39,384 nt of DNA from Flavihumibacter sp. CACIAM 22H1. GTDB taxonomy: Bacteria > Bacteroidota > Bacteroidia > Chitinophagales > Chitinophagaceae. Each line of letters opens with the position of its first letter. Within the stretch, counting starts at the first letter, position 1. A model generated the notes under the pieces. The model did not search any database. It saw only the letters and a program-made list of their open reading frames with translations, and was not told where the DNA came from. The DNA is taken from positions 41,052 through 80,435 of the forward strand of contig NZ_LUKG01000004.1 of the NCBI RefSeq assembly GCF_001601815.1, given 5' to 3'. This document shows positions 9,830 through 18,726 of this stretch, in pieces. Both the position numbers and the translations under genes were made by a program.

Positions 9830-11017
9830 CTATTGCACGGGATAATAAAAATGCACCACATCTTCTTCTATTCCTCCGGTTTTTCGGTAAAACTGAAGCG
9901 CATAGTCATCGATGCGGTCTGCCTGAACGAATACCTCCTCCACGCCAATAGATTTGCAATACTGCTTGGTGGCCTCAACCAGTTTAGATCCAGTTCCTCT
10001 TCGTTGCAGGCTTTCTTTAACTGCTAAATCAAAGATATATACAAGGGGTTTAACCGAATAGTACTGTAAAAGGGTATAAGCTGTTAATCCGCCAATTACC
10101 CGGCCTCTTTCATCAAAGGCGGCGAATACGTAAAACCCATCTTTCTTCAACAGCTCCTGCAGGTAATCCGCCGGTGGTAATACAAAGTCTTTCATTTGGA
10201 AAACCTCTTCAAATAAGTCAATTACTTGTTTGAACGCTTCCGTTTCGGTCAGCTCTAGTTTTCGGATGATTGGGAATACCGTAGAGCTATCATGGTAGGC
10301 AAAAATTGGAATGCCAGGTTGTTTAAGATGAAATTGTTTAATTTTTTCCAACGTAACCTGCCTGGTTAAATCATCGTCTGCCCGCAGTTTTGCCAGTTCG
10401 TTTACGCCATGATCCGGGTCGGTTAATTCAACCTGCAGGTAAAATGCATCACCGGTATAAAAAAAACAATGCGATGATTGCTGCACGGCAATGCCGCAAT
10501 GCCCATGCGTATGACCAAAAAGGGGAATTAAATAAATGGCTGCTTCAATAGCTGTTTCAACTTTTCTGGCTTCCCAATCAAACCATTTATGTTCTGCTAC
10601 TGGGTAGGAAATGACTTGGTTACTATGCGCCAGTTGGTGCAGGAGATACCGAGGATTGCCTGAATAAAAATTATCAAGTTCTTCCTGTGCAATATGAATA
10701 TTGGCGGTAGGAAAATCTGCTAATCCGCCTATATGATCCGGATCCAGGTGCGATACGATTATATCCGTAACATTTGCAGGGTCTAATCCCAATTGCTGTA
10801 TTTGCCGGTAGGCAGTGCGGTTTTCATTAAAACGGAAACCGACCTGGTTAATTAATTCAATGCCCAACCTGTTTTCCGGATTAAGAGTATCGAGTAATCC
10901 TATACCGGCATCTAATAAAACAAGTTTCCCGTTTTGTTCGAGTAAGATGCAGTGACCTGGCACATCATCCATCAGTGGAGTGCTGATCTGCAGGCAGTTG
11001 AGGTGGTGAATTTTCAT
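9830..11017 (-). CDS. MBL-fold hydrolase fused to an AAC(3)-I-like GNAT acetyltransferase
   Basis: One 395-residue frame carries two domains. Residues 1-245 are a metallo-beta-lactamase-fold hydrolase of the lactonase-like type: LVLLDAGIG near 33-40, SHLDPDHIGG at 89-98, GHTHGH at 168-173, a TGD aspartate at 190, and a late histidine in AYHDSS at 242. The usual HxHxDH motif reads HLDPDH, so its middle histidine is an aspartate. Residues ~253-395 are a GNAT domain; VYIFDLAV then RRGTGSKL (acetyl-CoA loop) and EVFVQADRIDDYALQFYRKTGG, with VVHF near the end, resemble the AAC(3)-I aminoglycoside acetyltransferase family. I chose ATG 11017 (MKIHHLNC) over the track start at 11083, whose extra 22 residues look unlike an MBL start. 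Substrates are unknown; drug resistance is not shown. Confidence 0.85.
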   Translation of the reverse strand: MKIHHLNCLQISTPLMDDVPGHCILLEQNGKLVLLDAGIGLLDTLNPENRLGIELINQVGFRFNENRTAYRQIQQLGLDPANVTDIIVSHLDPDHIGGLADFPTANIHIAQEELDNFYSGNPRYLLHQLAHSNQVISYPVAEHKWFDWEARKVETAIEAAIYLIPLFGHTHGHCGIAVQQSSHCFFYTGDAFYLQVELTDPDHGVNELAKLRADDDLTRQVTLEKIKQFHLKQPGIPIFAYHDSSTVFPIIRKLELTETEAFKQVIDLFEEVFQMKDFVLPPADYLQELLKKDGFYVFAAFDERGRVIGGLTAYTLLQYYSVKPLVYIFDLAVKESLQRRGTGSKLVEATKQYCKSIGVEEVFVQADRIDDYALQFYRKTGGIEEDVVHFYYPVQ

Positions 11018-11091
11018 GAGTCTATCAGGAATGATGATTGTTTCGAAGTTATGTCTTAAAATTGCTTTTCGTGAACCGTTCAACCAATCGT

Positions 11092-12648
11092 ATGAAAATC
11101 ACCAGCATCTCCCTTCTTATTACCGTTCTGCTACTGACAGGGTCATTTACTTTGTTTGCACAGCCTGCCGCAAACGCCTATCCAGATAGTTTGGCATACT
11201 TTAACAAGCTGCTTTCCCCGCCGGAAATGAAGGAAGACCTCCGCGTGTTTTATACCATTCGGCAACAGGTTAATTCAGGCCTCTATATCTATCGAACCAA
11301 AAAGCAGATCGACAGCTTGTATGGCTGGGCCAATAAAGCGGTAAGCAAGCCCCTGCTTGTTAAAGACTTTTATAAGATCATTCTTCAATTAACCGACTTT
11401 GAGGGAAGTGTGCATAATTATACCGAACCCTCTACTGGCTTTATGAATGCGTTGAAAAAACAGCCGACATTTTTCCCGTATCCATTAACTTATATCAACG
11501 GCGCAATCATTTTTGATGGAAAGCACCCTGAAATTCCGGCCGGATCCCGGATAAGAAGCATGAATGGCAGAATCGATAAAGAGATGTTGCCGGCTTTTTA
11601 TAAATATTTTCCTGCTGATGGTTTTACGCAAACAGAAAAGCGTTCGGCAAGTGTTGAACAGCTAGCCGGGTGGCGTTATTTTATTGAGTACGGTGCTACC
11701 AAGGTATTTAAAATAGACTACCAGCCGCCAGGATCTGCCAAATGGAAAAGCATCGAGATTCCTGCTGTTAGTTTTGCCGAACAGGAAGCCAATAAGAAAA
11801 ACCGCTACAGTGCGCCGGTAGCTGATAAATTGAATTATAAATTGCAGGCGCCGTATAGTTTTGAAATGATCCGTCCGGATGCCGGCCTGCTGAATTTGCG
11901 ATGGTTTGGTTTTGCGGGCGGATCGGGAGATCCTGCATTTCAACCGTATGTGCTTTTTTTAGACAGTGTATTTAGGCTATTGGAGCAAAAGCAAATACCA
12001 AACCTGGTAATAGATATACGGAATAACCCCGGTGGAAGCGATCCCTTATTTGAACAGCCCGTAATGTATTTAACAGATAAAAGCTTTAAGGAAAACCTGG
12101 AAACCCGTATAATTTTTGATCCATCGAATGTGCCGTTTGAAAACTATTTCTGGGGTGTCTCTACTACAGAACGGATGGACAGCGCAGGATTGGCTGCAGG
12201 GAAGGCCTTTCTTAACGATTATTTTGAACCCTTTAAAGAGGGAAGGAGCCGTCAGCAGGAAAAATACAACCCGGTATATTATCCCAAATCGCCTGGTTTT
12301 AAAGGTAAGCTTTACCTCTTGATCAATGAAAACGTGGCATCGGCCGCATCGCATTTTGCATCGCTGGTAAAAGCATATGCCCGAAATGTTACCATCGTAG
12401 GGGTGGAAACGGTCGGCGGTTATTATGTGCATAACGGACATGTCTCCACTGTCTATGAATTACCCAATTCTGCCATTAAAACAAAATTTTCAGTGGTATA
12501 TGTGGTGCAGGATGCTCCGGAGCTACCTGATCAGCCAAAAGGGAGAGGTGTATTGCCACACTATGAAATATGGCCGCAGTTGGATGATTTTTTAAAGCAA
12601 CGGGATACACAGTTGGAGTTTGTACTGAAACTTATTGAAAAAAAATAG
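11092..12648 (+). CDS. Exported S41-family (tail-specific-like) peptidase
   Basis: A 518-residue exported protein with an S41 peptidase core. I placed the start at ATG 11092, which begins the signal peptide MKITSISLLITVLLLTGS and ends around LFAQP; the track start at 11038 adds 18 unlikely residues. S41 signatures are IPNLVIDIRNNPGGS (about 301-315) and LYLLINENVASAASHFASLVK, containing the expected nucleophile serine, then VGVETVGG. The last motif resembles the G-x-E-T-x-G-G form seen in many non-CtpA S41 proteins. The lysine found in CtpA-type enzymes 25 residues after the serine is absent (Gly there). Substrate unknown. It is divergent from the MBL-GNAT gene with 74 bases between the starts. 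Confidence 0.8.
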   Translation: MKITSISLLITVLLLTGSFTLFAQPAANAYPDSLAYFNKLLSPPEMKEDLRVFYTIRQQVNSGLYIYRTKKQIDSLYGWANKAVSKPLLVKDFYKIILQLTDFEGSVHNYTEPSTGFMNALKKQPTFFPYPLTYINGAIIFDGKHPEIPAGSRIRSMNGRIDKEMLPAFYKYFPADGFTQTEKRSASVEQLAGWRYFIEYGATKVFKIDYQPPGSAKWKSIEIPAVSFAEQEANKKNRYSAPVADKLNYKLQAPYSFEMIRPDAGLLNLRWFGFAGGSGDPAFQPYVLFLDSVFRLLEQKQIPNLVIDIRNNPGGSDPLFEQPVMYLTDKSFKENLETRIIFDPSNVPFENYFWGVSTTERMDSAGLAAGKAFLNDYFEPFKEGRSRQQEKYNPVYYPKSPGFKGKLYLLINENVASAASHFASLVKAYARNVTIVGVETVGGYYVHNGHVSTVYELPNSAIKTKFSVVYVVQDAPELPDQPKGRGVLPHYEIWPQLDDFLKQRDTQLEFVLKLIEKK

Positions 12649-12705
12649 GTTCTATCTTTTGCTCCTGTTTTATGTGTTGATTTTTCCCCGGCCGGGATTC
12701 GTTTG

Positions 12706-13203
12706 CTAAAACCTGGTATAGGTTTGCTGCAGCATAAAAACCAGGTGTTGATAAAAGAGCGCTATATCTCCTTTATATGATTTTCTGTAACCATTGTAAC
12801 TAAGCACGGCTTCTAACAGGTCCAGTAATTCGGTTTGTGCATAGCTATAGCTATAGTTTTTTCGGAACTGATGAATGATCTGCATCGGGTCTTGTTTTTC
12901 CCGTTCGGTTACAGGAAATTTTGAAGAGGCTGCTTCTTTGGTAAACAGTTGCCCGTAGGCTTCAATTAAGCGATCGAGGTCCAGTATAAAGTCGAGCAGG
13001 TCTTCCCTTGCACCACCATCGTCATAAGCACTTTGGTTATTGCCTAAGGCATAAATAAGCCAGCGGCTGATTTGTTTTTGAAAATCAACCGGATGGTAGA
13101 AGCTAAACAAACGCCTGATTTGTAGCCTTCTCTTTTTAACCGGCGGACAGAAAATGGGATAAGATTTGCAAAAGCGCTCTACGCCGTTATTCCTGCTCTT
13201 CAT
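12706..13203 (-). CDS. Hypothetical protein, all-helical, no recognised family
   Basis: I do not recognise this 165-residue protein. The start at ATG 13203 (MKSRNNGVERF) is preferred over the GTG at 13209 in the track. It has no signal peptide or membrane segment. The N-terminal third is basic (PPVKKRRLQIRRL) and the rest is predicted helical with many aromatic and acidic residues (GAREDLLDFILDLDRLIEAYGQLF; SYAQTELLDLLEAVLSYNGYRKSY). It is a single gene between the convergent S41 gene and the divergent sigma factor. Codon use and composition look like its neighbours, and the frame is uninterrupted, so I think it is real. Confidence 0.6.
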   Translation of the reverse strand: MKSRNNGVERFCKSYPIFCPPVKKRRLQIRRLFSFYHPVDFQKQISRWLIYALGNNQSAYDDGGAREDLLDFILDLDRLIEAYGQLFTKEAASSKFPVTEREKQDPMQIIHQFRKNYSYSYAQTELLDLLEAVLSYNGYRKSYKGDIALFYQHLVFMLQQTYTRF

Positions 13204-13253
13204 ATACACTGCTTTTTGCGGTTAGGTAACAATCGTCCGAACAAAGAACGTAT

Positions 13254-13287
13254 AAAACCCAGTTGCAGAAATGGGTTTTAAAACCCT
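13254..13287 (+). repeat. Three alternating complementary arms, possible competing hairpins
   Basis: AAAACCCA (13254-13261), TGGGTTTT (13272-13279) and AAAACCCT (13280-13287) lie in a row between the divergent hypothetical gene and the sigma factor. The middle arm can pair with either outer arm, and GGGTTTTAAAACCC is a perfect 14-base palindrome. It may be a regulator site or a leader structure; no known family is recognised. Confidence 0.4.
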
Positions 13288-13449
13288 ATTGCATGGAATA
13301 AACTTGCAAAAAAGAATGGGAGTTGTTGTTGTATTGAACGCGAAAAATGCGCATTCAACCGATTGCAATGCGTAAAAAATCTGTACAACTTTTTTATTTA
13401 CGGCGAAATCTATACTTTCATTCCCCAAACACCAAACTGCTGCTTAGGA

Positions 13450-14010
13450 ATGCTGCCATCCCTTTCAGATAAGGATTTATTAGTATCGGCCGAAGAAGAA
13501 GCTGCCTTTAAAATGCTGTATAACCGGTATTGGGAAGGCTTGTATCGAAAAGCTTACAGCCGGCTCGGTAACAGTTCCGATGCGGAAGACCTGGTGCAGG
13601 AAATTTTTATTTCTGTTTGGCGTAACCGGCATACCATTACTGCAGAACCCTCCCTGCTGCCTTACCTGCTTAGTGCACTGAAATATGCTGTTATCAAAAA
13701 GCTGTACCGCGAAGCGCGGAAAGGCAATACCCTGCCTTTATCTGTACACGAACTTGAACAAATTGGTATAACCGAAGAAGATATACTCCATTACCGCGAG
13801 CTTCAGGGGGCACTTTACCGCGAGATTTCTACCCTGCCGGAACGTATGCAACAGATTTACCGGCTTAACAGGATGGACCAGTTACAGGTAGCAGAGATAG
13901 CCGCCCGCCTCAATTTATCTGAACAAACGGTACGGAACACCCTTTCGATAGCAGTGAAACGCCTGCGTGAAAAACTGGCTGATTTTTCTACTGCCAGCTT
14001 TTTTATCTGA
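13450..14010 (+). CDS. ECF RNA polymerase sigma factor, FecI-like (Bacteroidota cell-surface-signalling type)
   Basis: A 186-residue sigma-70-family ECF factor that would direct RNA polymerase to the SusC/SusD genes downstream when its anti-sigma releases it. I chose ATG 13450 (MLPSLSDKDLL), preceded by TTAGGA, because the 29 extra residues in the track's frame do not look like sigma sequence. Region 2 is visible at about 20-75 (FKMLYNRYWEGLYRKAYSRLG, DAEDLVQEIFISVWRNR) and region 4 at about 130-180, with the helix-turn-helix QVAEIAARLNLSEQTVRNTLSIAVKRL. It lies 63 bases before the FecR-type gene on the same strand. This order (sigma, FecR, SusC with STN, SusD) is the standard surface-signalling arrangement. 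Confidence 0.93.
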   Translation: MLPSLSDKDLLVSAEEEAAFKMLYNRYWEGLYRKAYSRLGNSSDAEDLVQEIFISVWRNRHTITAEPSLLPYLLSALKYAVIKKLYREARKGNTLPLSVHELEQIGITEEDILHYRELQGALYREISTLPERMQQIYRLNRMDQLQVAEIAARLNLSEQTVRNTLSIAVKRLREKLADFSTASFFI

Positions 14011-14073
14011 TTTTTTTTATTCCGACCGGTATAAATTCATTCCCCGAGGTATTATAGCTCTAAGCACTGCTGT

Positions 14074-15219
14074 ATGAAACCAAAAAAGGGGCTGAACCTG
14101 CTTAAGAAATACCTGGCTGCTAAAGCTGATCCGGAAGAACAAACCCGGGTAGACAAATGGTACGACTCCCTGGAGGAATCGGAAGCCGGCCTGCCTATTC
14201 CGGATGGCCTGGAAGAAGCCAGTTACCAGCGTACCTGGCAACGCCTGAACAGTACAATCCCCGCCATTCCGTTTTTCAAAAGAACCATAACCCGCCTGTC
14301 TGTAGCCGCCCTCCTGTTGGTCAGCTTTGGAACCGTCTGGTACCTGGCAAACCCAACCCGTCCGAAACCGGCTGCACCCCAGGTGCAGTTGGCCGAGCCA
14401 TCCCCGGATGTGGCTGCTCCGCAGGAAACCAAGGCCGTTCTTGAACTGGCCGATGGAACTGTTATTGTACTCGATAGCGTTGGCACCGGATCACTGACCA
14501 CCCAGGGCAATGCCAGGGTTTCTAAACTCGGTACAGATAAAATCGCTTATACCTCTCTCGAACTGGAAACCGGTCAACCTTCTTATAATACACTGCGCGT
14601 ACCCAAAGGCAGTAAACCAGTACAATTACAACTGGCCGATGGAAGCCTGGTTTGGCTGAATGTAGGCTCCTCCCTTACCTATCCCTCTCATTTCATAGGC
14701 AATACAAGGGAAGTAAATATGACGGGGGAAGCTTATTTCGAGATCGCTAAGGATCCAGCTAAACCTTTTCTGGTAAAAAAAGGAGATCTGCGCATCCAGG
14801 TACTGGGCACACACTTTAATGTAAATGCCTATGATGATGAAGCTGCCAGTAAAATTACCCTGTTGGAAGGATCGGTAGAAGTTCATCCCTCCCTGACCGA
14901 AAAACTGGTGATCAAACCAGGACAACAGGCCCAGGTAACAGCAAACCAGGACATGAAACTGGTAAAATCGGTAGACCTGGAGGAGGTAATGGCCTGGAAA
15001 AATGGCTGGTTCTATTTCAATGCCATTGGCCTGCCGGAAATTATGCGCCAACTCGAAAAATGGTACGATGTGGAAGTGATCTACCAGGGTACCAAAAGTT
15101 CGAAAAAATTTACCGGAATGGTGGACCGGAATAACCCGCTTTCAGAAGTACTGAAGCTGATGGAAATGGCCGGCATTAAATTCCGTATTACAGGAAAAAA
15201 AATTCATGTTATGCAATAA
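14074..15219 (+). CDS. FecR-family anti-sigma factor
   Basis: Single-pass inner-membrane anti-sigma that holds the ECF factor until the cognate SusC transducer signals from the outer membrane. Length is 381 residues, usual for the family. The N-terminal ~70 residues are cytoplasmic and contain a WYDSLEESE-type helical region; one membrane segment lies at about 73-92 (ITRLSVAALLLVSFGTVWYL). The periplasmic part has the FecR block (YNTLRVPKGSKPVQLQLADGSLVWLN, then VNMTGEAYFEIAKDPAKPFLV, LGTHFNVNAY) at about 165-275 and a C-terminal DUF4974-type domain (AWKNGWFYFNAIGLPEIMRQLEKWYDVEV) at about 305-380. It follows the sigma gene and precedes the STN-bearing SusC, so the signalling partner is almost certainly that receptor. 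Confidence 0.93.
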   Translation: MKPKKGLNLLKKYLAAKADPEEQTRVDKWYDSLEESEAGLPIPDGLEEASYQRTWQRLNSTIPAIPFFKRTITRLSVAALLLVSFGTVWYLANPTRPKPAAPQVQLAEPSPDVAAPQETKAVLELADGTVIVLDSVGTGSLTTQGNARVSKLGTDKIAYTSLELETGQPSYNTLRVPKGSKPVQLQLADGSLVWLNVGSSLTYPSHFIGNTREVNMTGEAYFEIAKDPAKPFLVKKGDLRIQVLGTHFNVNAYDDEAASKITLLEGSVEVHPSLTEKLVIKPGQQAQVTANQDMKLVKSVDLEEVMAWKNGWFYFNAIGLPEIMRQLEKWYDVEVIYQGTKSSKKFTGMVDRNNPLSEVLKLMEMAGIKFRITGKKIHVMQ

Positions 15220-15245
15220 ATAGCTTCTTCCCGGACAAAACAAAA

Positions 15246-15270
15246 CCGCTCCGACGGCGAATCAGAGCGG
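15246..15270 (+). repeat. Inverted repeat in the fecR-susC gap
   Basis: CCGCTCCGA (15246-15254) and TCAGAGCGG (15262-15270) form a 9-bp stem with one C-A mismatch and a 7-base loop. The flanks CAAAA and, after a short gap, TTTTG could extend it. It may be a partial terminator that sets different levels for the regulator pair and the uptake pair, or a leader structure; there is no clean T-run. Confidence 0.4.
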
Positions 15271-15336
15271 CGAAATTTTGGGCCGGTGAATAGAATCCAA
15301 CGACAGACTGATATTCTTAACCCAAAAATCAAAAGT

Positions 15337-18300
15337 ATGCATTTTAGGGCACTGCCAAAACAACGCCATTGCAACGAATGGAGAACAAAATTTTTGTTGA
15401 TGAAATTCACCACGATCTTACTATTAGCCGCCTGCCTTCAGGTGAGTGCTAAAGGGTTGGCACAAAAGATCACCCTTTCTGAAAAAAACGCTTCCTTGCA
15501 GCGGATCTTTAAACTAATCCACAAGCAAACCGGCTATCAGTTTTTTTATGAAACTGAACTACTGGAGCGTTATGGAACCATTACGCTGAACGTTAAAGAA
15601 GAACCACTCGAAAAAGTGTTGGCTATCTGCTTTAACGAAAAACCACTCAGTTTTACAATCCATAATAAATCCATCACGGTAACTGCTGCTAAAACGCTGC
15701 CTGCTCCGGAAAGCCCGGAAAAAGAAAGGGTACTGATGGAGATAAAAGGAAAAGTAACCGATGAAAACGGCGCACCACTGGCTGGTGCATCAATTAAAGT
15801 TAAAGGTTCTACGGTCGGAACCAGTACCGATGCCGAGGGCAATTTCGCAATCCAGGTACCGGACGGCGGTGCTACACTACTAATTAGTTATATCGGTTTT
15901 CAGCCAAGAGAAATCCGGGTAAGTAGTTCCGAAACCCTTTCTATTGCCCTTAAAATGGCAGAATCGCAGATTAATGAAGTAGTGGTTACCGCACTGGGCA
16001 TTAAACGTTCTGAAAAGGCGCTGGGCTACGCTGTTCAACGGGTAACCGGCGAAAAAGTACAAACCGTGAAAGGAGTGGATATCGGTACCTCTCTAACAGG
16101 CCAGGTGGCCGGTTTGGTTATTAAAAACTCCACCGAATTCTTTGCACGTCCTACCATTGAACTAAGAGGAGAGGATGCCCTGCTGGTTATTGACGGCGTT
16201 CCTTATGGTAACCTTACCCTGCGCGATATTCCGACCGACGATATTGAAAGTCTCGACGTGTTGAAAGGACCCACCGCTTCTGCGCTTTATGGATCCCGGG
16301 CATCTGGCGGTGTATTATTGATCACCACCAAAAAAGGCGCGGCCAATAAGGGATTATCTGTTGATATTAACAGCAATACCATGTTTCAGACTGGTTTTTT
16401 AGCCATTCCGAAAGTACAGGGTAATTATGGAAGAGGCGATAATGGCAGCCTGGGCAATGATTATGTATGGGGCCCGCGACTGAATGCCGGTAATACAGCC
16501 CGCGACTGGAACCCGGTGACCAAACAGTTTGAGGATGATCGTCCACTGTTATCAAAAGGCAAGGATAACCTGAAGAATTTTATGCAGGTAGGCCTGATCA
16601 CTAATAATAATCTGAGCATTTCACAACGGGGAGAAAATGGAAGTTTCAGAGCCTCTATCAATCATATCTACAATAAAGGACAATTCCCCAACACCAAAAC
16701 CAATATGTTTAATGTTACCCTGGGTGGCGAGGTAAAAGCGGGCGACCGTTTCACCCTCGAAAGCCATATGGGAATTAGCCGGCGGTACGCGCCGCAGATA
16801 TGGGGAAGCGGCTATGGCAACCAGGGTTATCTCTACCAGTTAATGATGTGGACCGGACCTGAATACGATATTCGTGATTACCGCGATTATTGGAAAACCC
16901 CGAACCAAACACAGAACTGGATGTACACGGCCTGGTACGATAATCCTTACCTTATCGCTTATGAAAAACTCAATGCCATACAGCAGAATACTATTAACGG
17001 AAGCCTGACGGCTAATTATAAAATCACGAATGACCTTAAACTGATTTTGCGGGTTGGCTACGATGTGTACAGTAATAAAGAAACCTGGACCAACCCCACG
17101 GCAAATATCTATTCAACAAGAGGCGGATGGAATGCAAGAGGCCGTTACAGCATCAGTAAAGACTGGGGCTGGAGCACCAATGATGACCTGATGCTGAGCT
17201 ATTCCAAAAAGAAAGGCGATTGGAATATCGATCTCCTGGCTGGTGGAACCATCTATTATTGGGAGGATGAAAGCCTGGATGCCAGTACAAGAAACGGTCT
17301 TACCTCTCCTACTTATTTTTCCCTGAACGGATCGGTAGAGCCCCCAACTATCAGTCCTATGTTTCGCCGCCGCCAGGTAAACAGTTTGTACGGAAAAGCC
17401 TCGCTTGGTTGGAAGGATGCGGTATTCCTGGATTTTACCGGCAGAAACGACTGGAACTCGGCGCAACCCAAATCCAACCGCGATTATTTTTATCCTTCGA
17501 TAGGATCCAGTGTGGTATTATCTGAGTTGGTAAAAATGCCCCAACAGATCAATATGCTTAAACTGCGGGCTTCCTGGGCAACCTTCAAGACACCTGCGGA
17601 TGTATATGCCATCAACCGCTTGTATTCAACTATCAATTCTGCCTGGAATACAATGAATTCCGGTTCTTATCCGGGTAATTTGCTGGGTAGTCCGGATTTG
17701 TTACCGAGCTCACACAGAACCTGGGAAATCGGAACGGCCGCTTATTTATTTGGAAAGCGATTGCACCTTGATGTAGCCTACTTCAATAAATATTATTTCA
17801 ACCGGCAGGTATCTGTTAATATACCTGGTTCTTCCGGCTTTACCAGCACCTTGGTGAATACGGATGAAACCTATGTTCGTAAAGGGCTTGAAATTACCCT
17901 GGGCGCAAGCGTGGTTAAAACAAAGAACCTGGAATGGAATACAACCATTAACTGGTCGAATCAGCATCGGTTTTATGTAAACCTGGATTCGGTGTATTCT
18001 TCCAAAAATCCCTGGGTTAAAAAAGGAGAGCGCCTGGATACCTACCTCGATTATTACTGGCTGCGAGATCCGGCCGGAAATGTTATTCATAACAATGGCT
18101 ATCCCAGAGAAAGCGATTATGTGAAAAAGTACGGCTTCTCTGATCCCGCTTTCAGTATTGGCTGGATCAACACGGTTCGCTGGAAAAATTTCCAGTTTGG
18201 ACTGAATGTAGACGGAAGAATCGGTGGACTCATGTACAACTATATCTATGATAAAATGTGGGATACCGGTACCAACCCAGAGACCGATAACCAGTACCGC

Positions 18301-18705
18301 TATGATGAAGTAGTGAATGGATTAACCAACTATGTTGGACAAGGCGTGCAGGTAATAAGTGGGGAAGTGGTGTATGATAATTTTGGCAATATCATCAGTG
18401 ATAGCAGAAAGTATGCACCCAACGATAAAGAAGTGTCTTACCAGGCTTATGCACAGCAGTTCAGGGGCGGAGATTTTGGGGTTCAGAAAAAATCATTTGT
18501 GAAATTGCGCGAGATTTCAGCGGGCTATCGGGTTCCTGCGCGGGTGCTGGGTAAATCTGGCATTAAATCGGCTGCAGTTGCTATAACCGCACAGAACGTA
18601 TTCCTGTTTTCGAATTTTAAATTTTCTGATCCGGATGTGGATACAGAAAACCTGAATTCTCCCTCTCAGCGAATGATCGGTATCAATTTCAAGTTCGGAT
18701 TCTGA
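15337..18705 (+). CDS. SusC/RagA TonB-linked receptor with STN signalling domain
   Basis: Full-length 1122-residue outer-membrane receptor with a signalling domain. I chose ATG 15337 (MHFRALPKQRHCNEWR), a basic leader common before SusC signal peptides; the signal core is MKFTTILLLAACLQVSA (22-38), and a start at 15400 is also possible. Domains: STN (about 45-115), which would contact the FecR anti-sigma in the periplasm; carboxypeptidase-like (about 136-215, IKGKVTDENGAPLAGASIKVKG); a TonB-box-like QINEVVVTALGIKR (about 211-224); plug (about 225-330, ending VLKGPTASALYGSRASGGVLLITTKKG); then the barrel, ending in F. It is followed by SusD after 21 bases. It is paralogous to the truncated receptor at the window start. 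Confidence 0.95.
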   Translation: MHFRALPKQRHCNEWRTKFLLMKFTTILLLAACLQVSAKGLAQKITLSEKNASLQRIFKLIHKQTGYQFFYETELLERYGTITLNVKEEPLEKVLAICFNEKPLSFTIHNKSITVTAAKTLPAPESPEKERVLMEIKGKVTDENGAPLAGASIKVKGSTVGTSTDAEGNFAIQVPDGGATLLISYIGFQPREIRVSSSETLSIALKMAESQINEVVVTALGIKRSEKALGYAVQRVTGEKVQTVKGVDIGTSLTGQVAGLVIKNSTEFFARPTIELRGEDALLVIDGVPYGNLTLRDIPTDDIESLDVLKGPTASALYGSRASGGVLLITTKKGAANKGLSVDINSNTMFQTGFLAIPKVQGNYGRGDNGSLGNDYVWGPRLNAGNTARDWNPVTKQFEDDRPLLSKGKDNLKNFMQVGLITNNNLSISQRGENGSFRASINHIYNKGQFPNTKTNMFNVTLGGEVKAGDRFTLESHMGISRRYAPQIWGSGYGNQGYLYQLMMWTGPEYDIRDYRDYWKTPNQTQNWMYTAWYDNPYLIAYEKLNAIQQNTINGSLTANYKITNDLKLILRVGYDVYSNKETWTNPTANIYSTRGGWNARGRYSISKDWGWSTNDDLMLSYSKKKGDWNIDLLAGGTIYYWEDESLDASTRNGLTSPTYFSLNGSVEPPTISPMFRRRQVNSLYGKASLGWKDAVFLDFTGRNDWNSAQPKSNRDYFYPSIGSSVVLSELVKMPQQINMLKLRASWATFKTPADVYAINRLYSTINSAWNTMNSGSYPGNLLGSPDLLPSSHRTWEIGTAAYLFGKRLHLDVAYFNKYYFNRQVSVNIPGSSGFTSTLVNTDETYVRKGLEITLGASVVKTKNLEWNTTINWSNQHRFYVNLDSVYSSKNPWVKKGERLDTYLDYYWLRDPAGNVIHNNGYPRESDYVKKYGFSDPAFSIGWINTVRWKNFQFGLNVDGRIGGLMYNYIYDKMWDTGTNPETDNQYRYDEVVNGLTNYVGQGVQVISGEVVYDNFGNIISDSRKYAPNDKEVSYQAYAQQFRGGDFGVQKKSFVKLREISAGYRVPARVLGKSGIKSAAVAITAQNVFLFSNFKFSDPDVDTENLNSPSQRMIGINFKFGF

Positions 18706-18726
18706 TCCGTTTTAAAAATTACCAGT

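Noticed and set aside
9830-11017. Calling the MBL-GNAT fusion an aminoglycoside resistance gene
   Set aside because: The GNAT similarity is to the AAC(3)-I fold and motifs only; chromosomal context and the fused MBL domain give no support for a drug substrate.
12688-12702. CCCGGCCGGG palindrome after the S41 gene as a terminator
   Set aside because: No T-run follows on either strand and the stem is only 5 bp with no loop.
13210-13449. A Bacteroidota -7 element (TATACTTTC) before the sigma gene
   Set aside because: The spacing inside the element and the lack of a TTG at the right distance make it a poor match.
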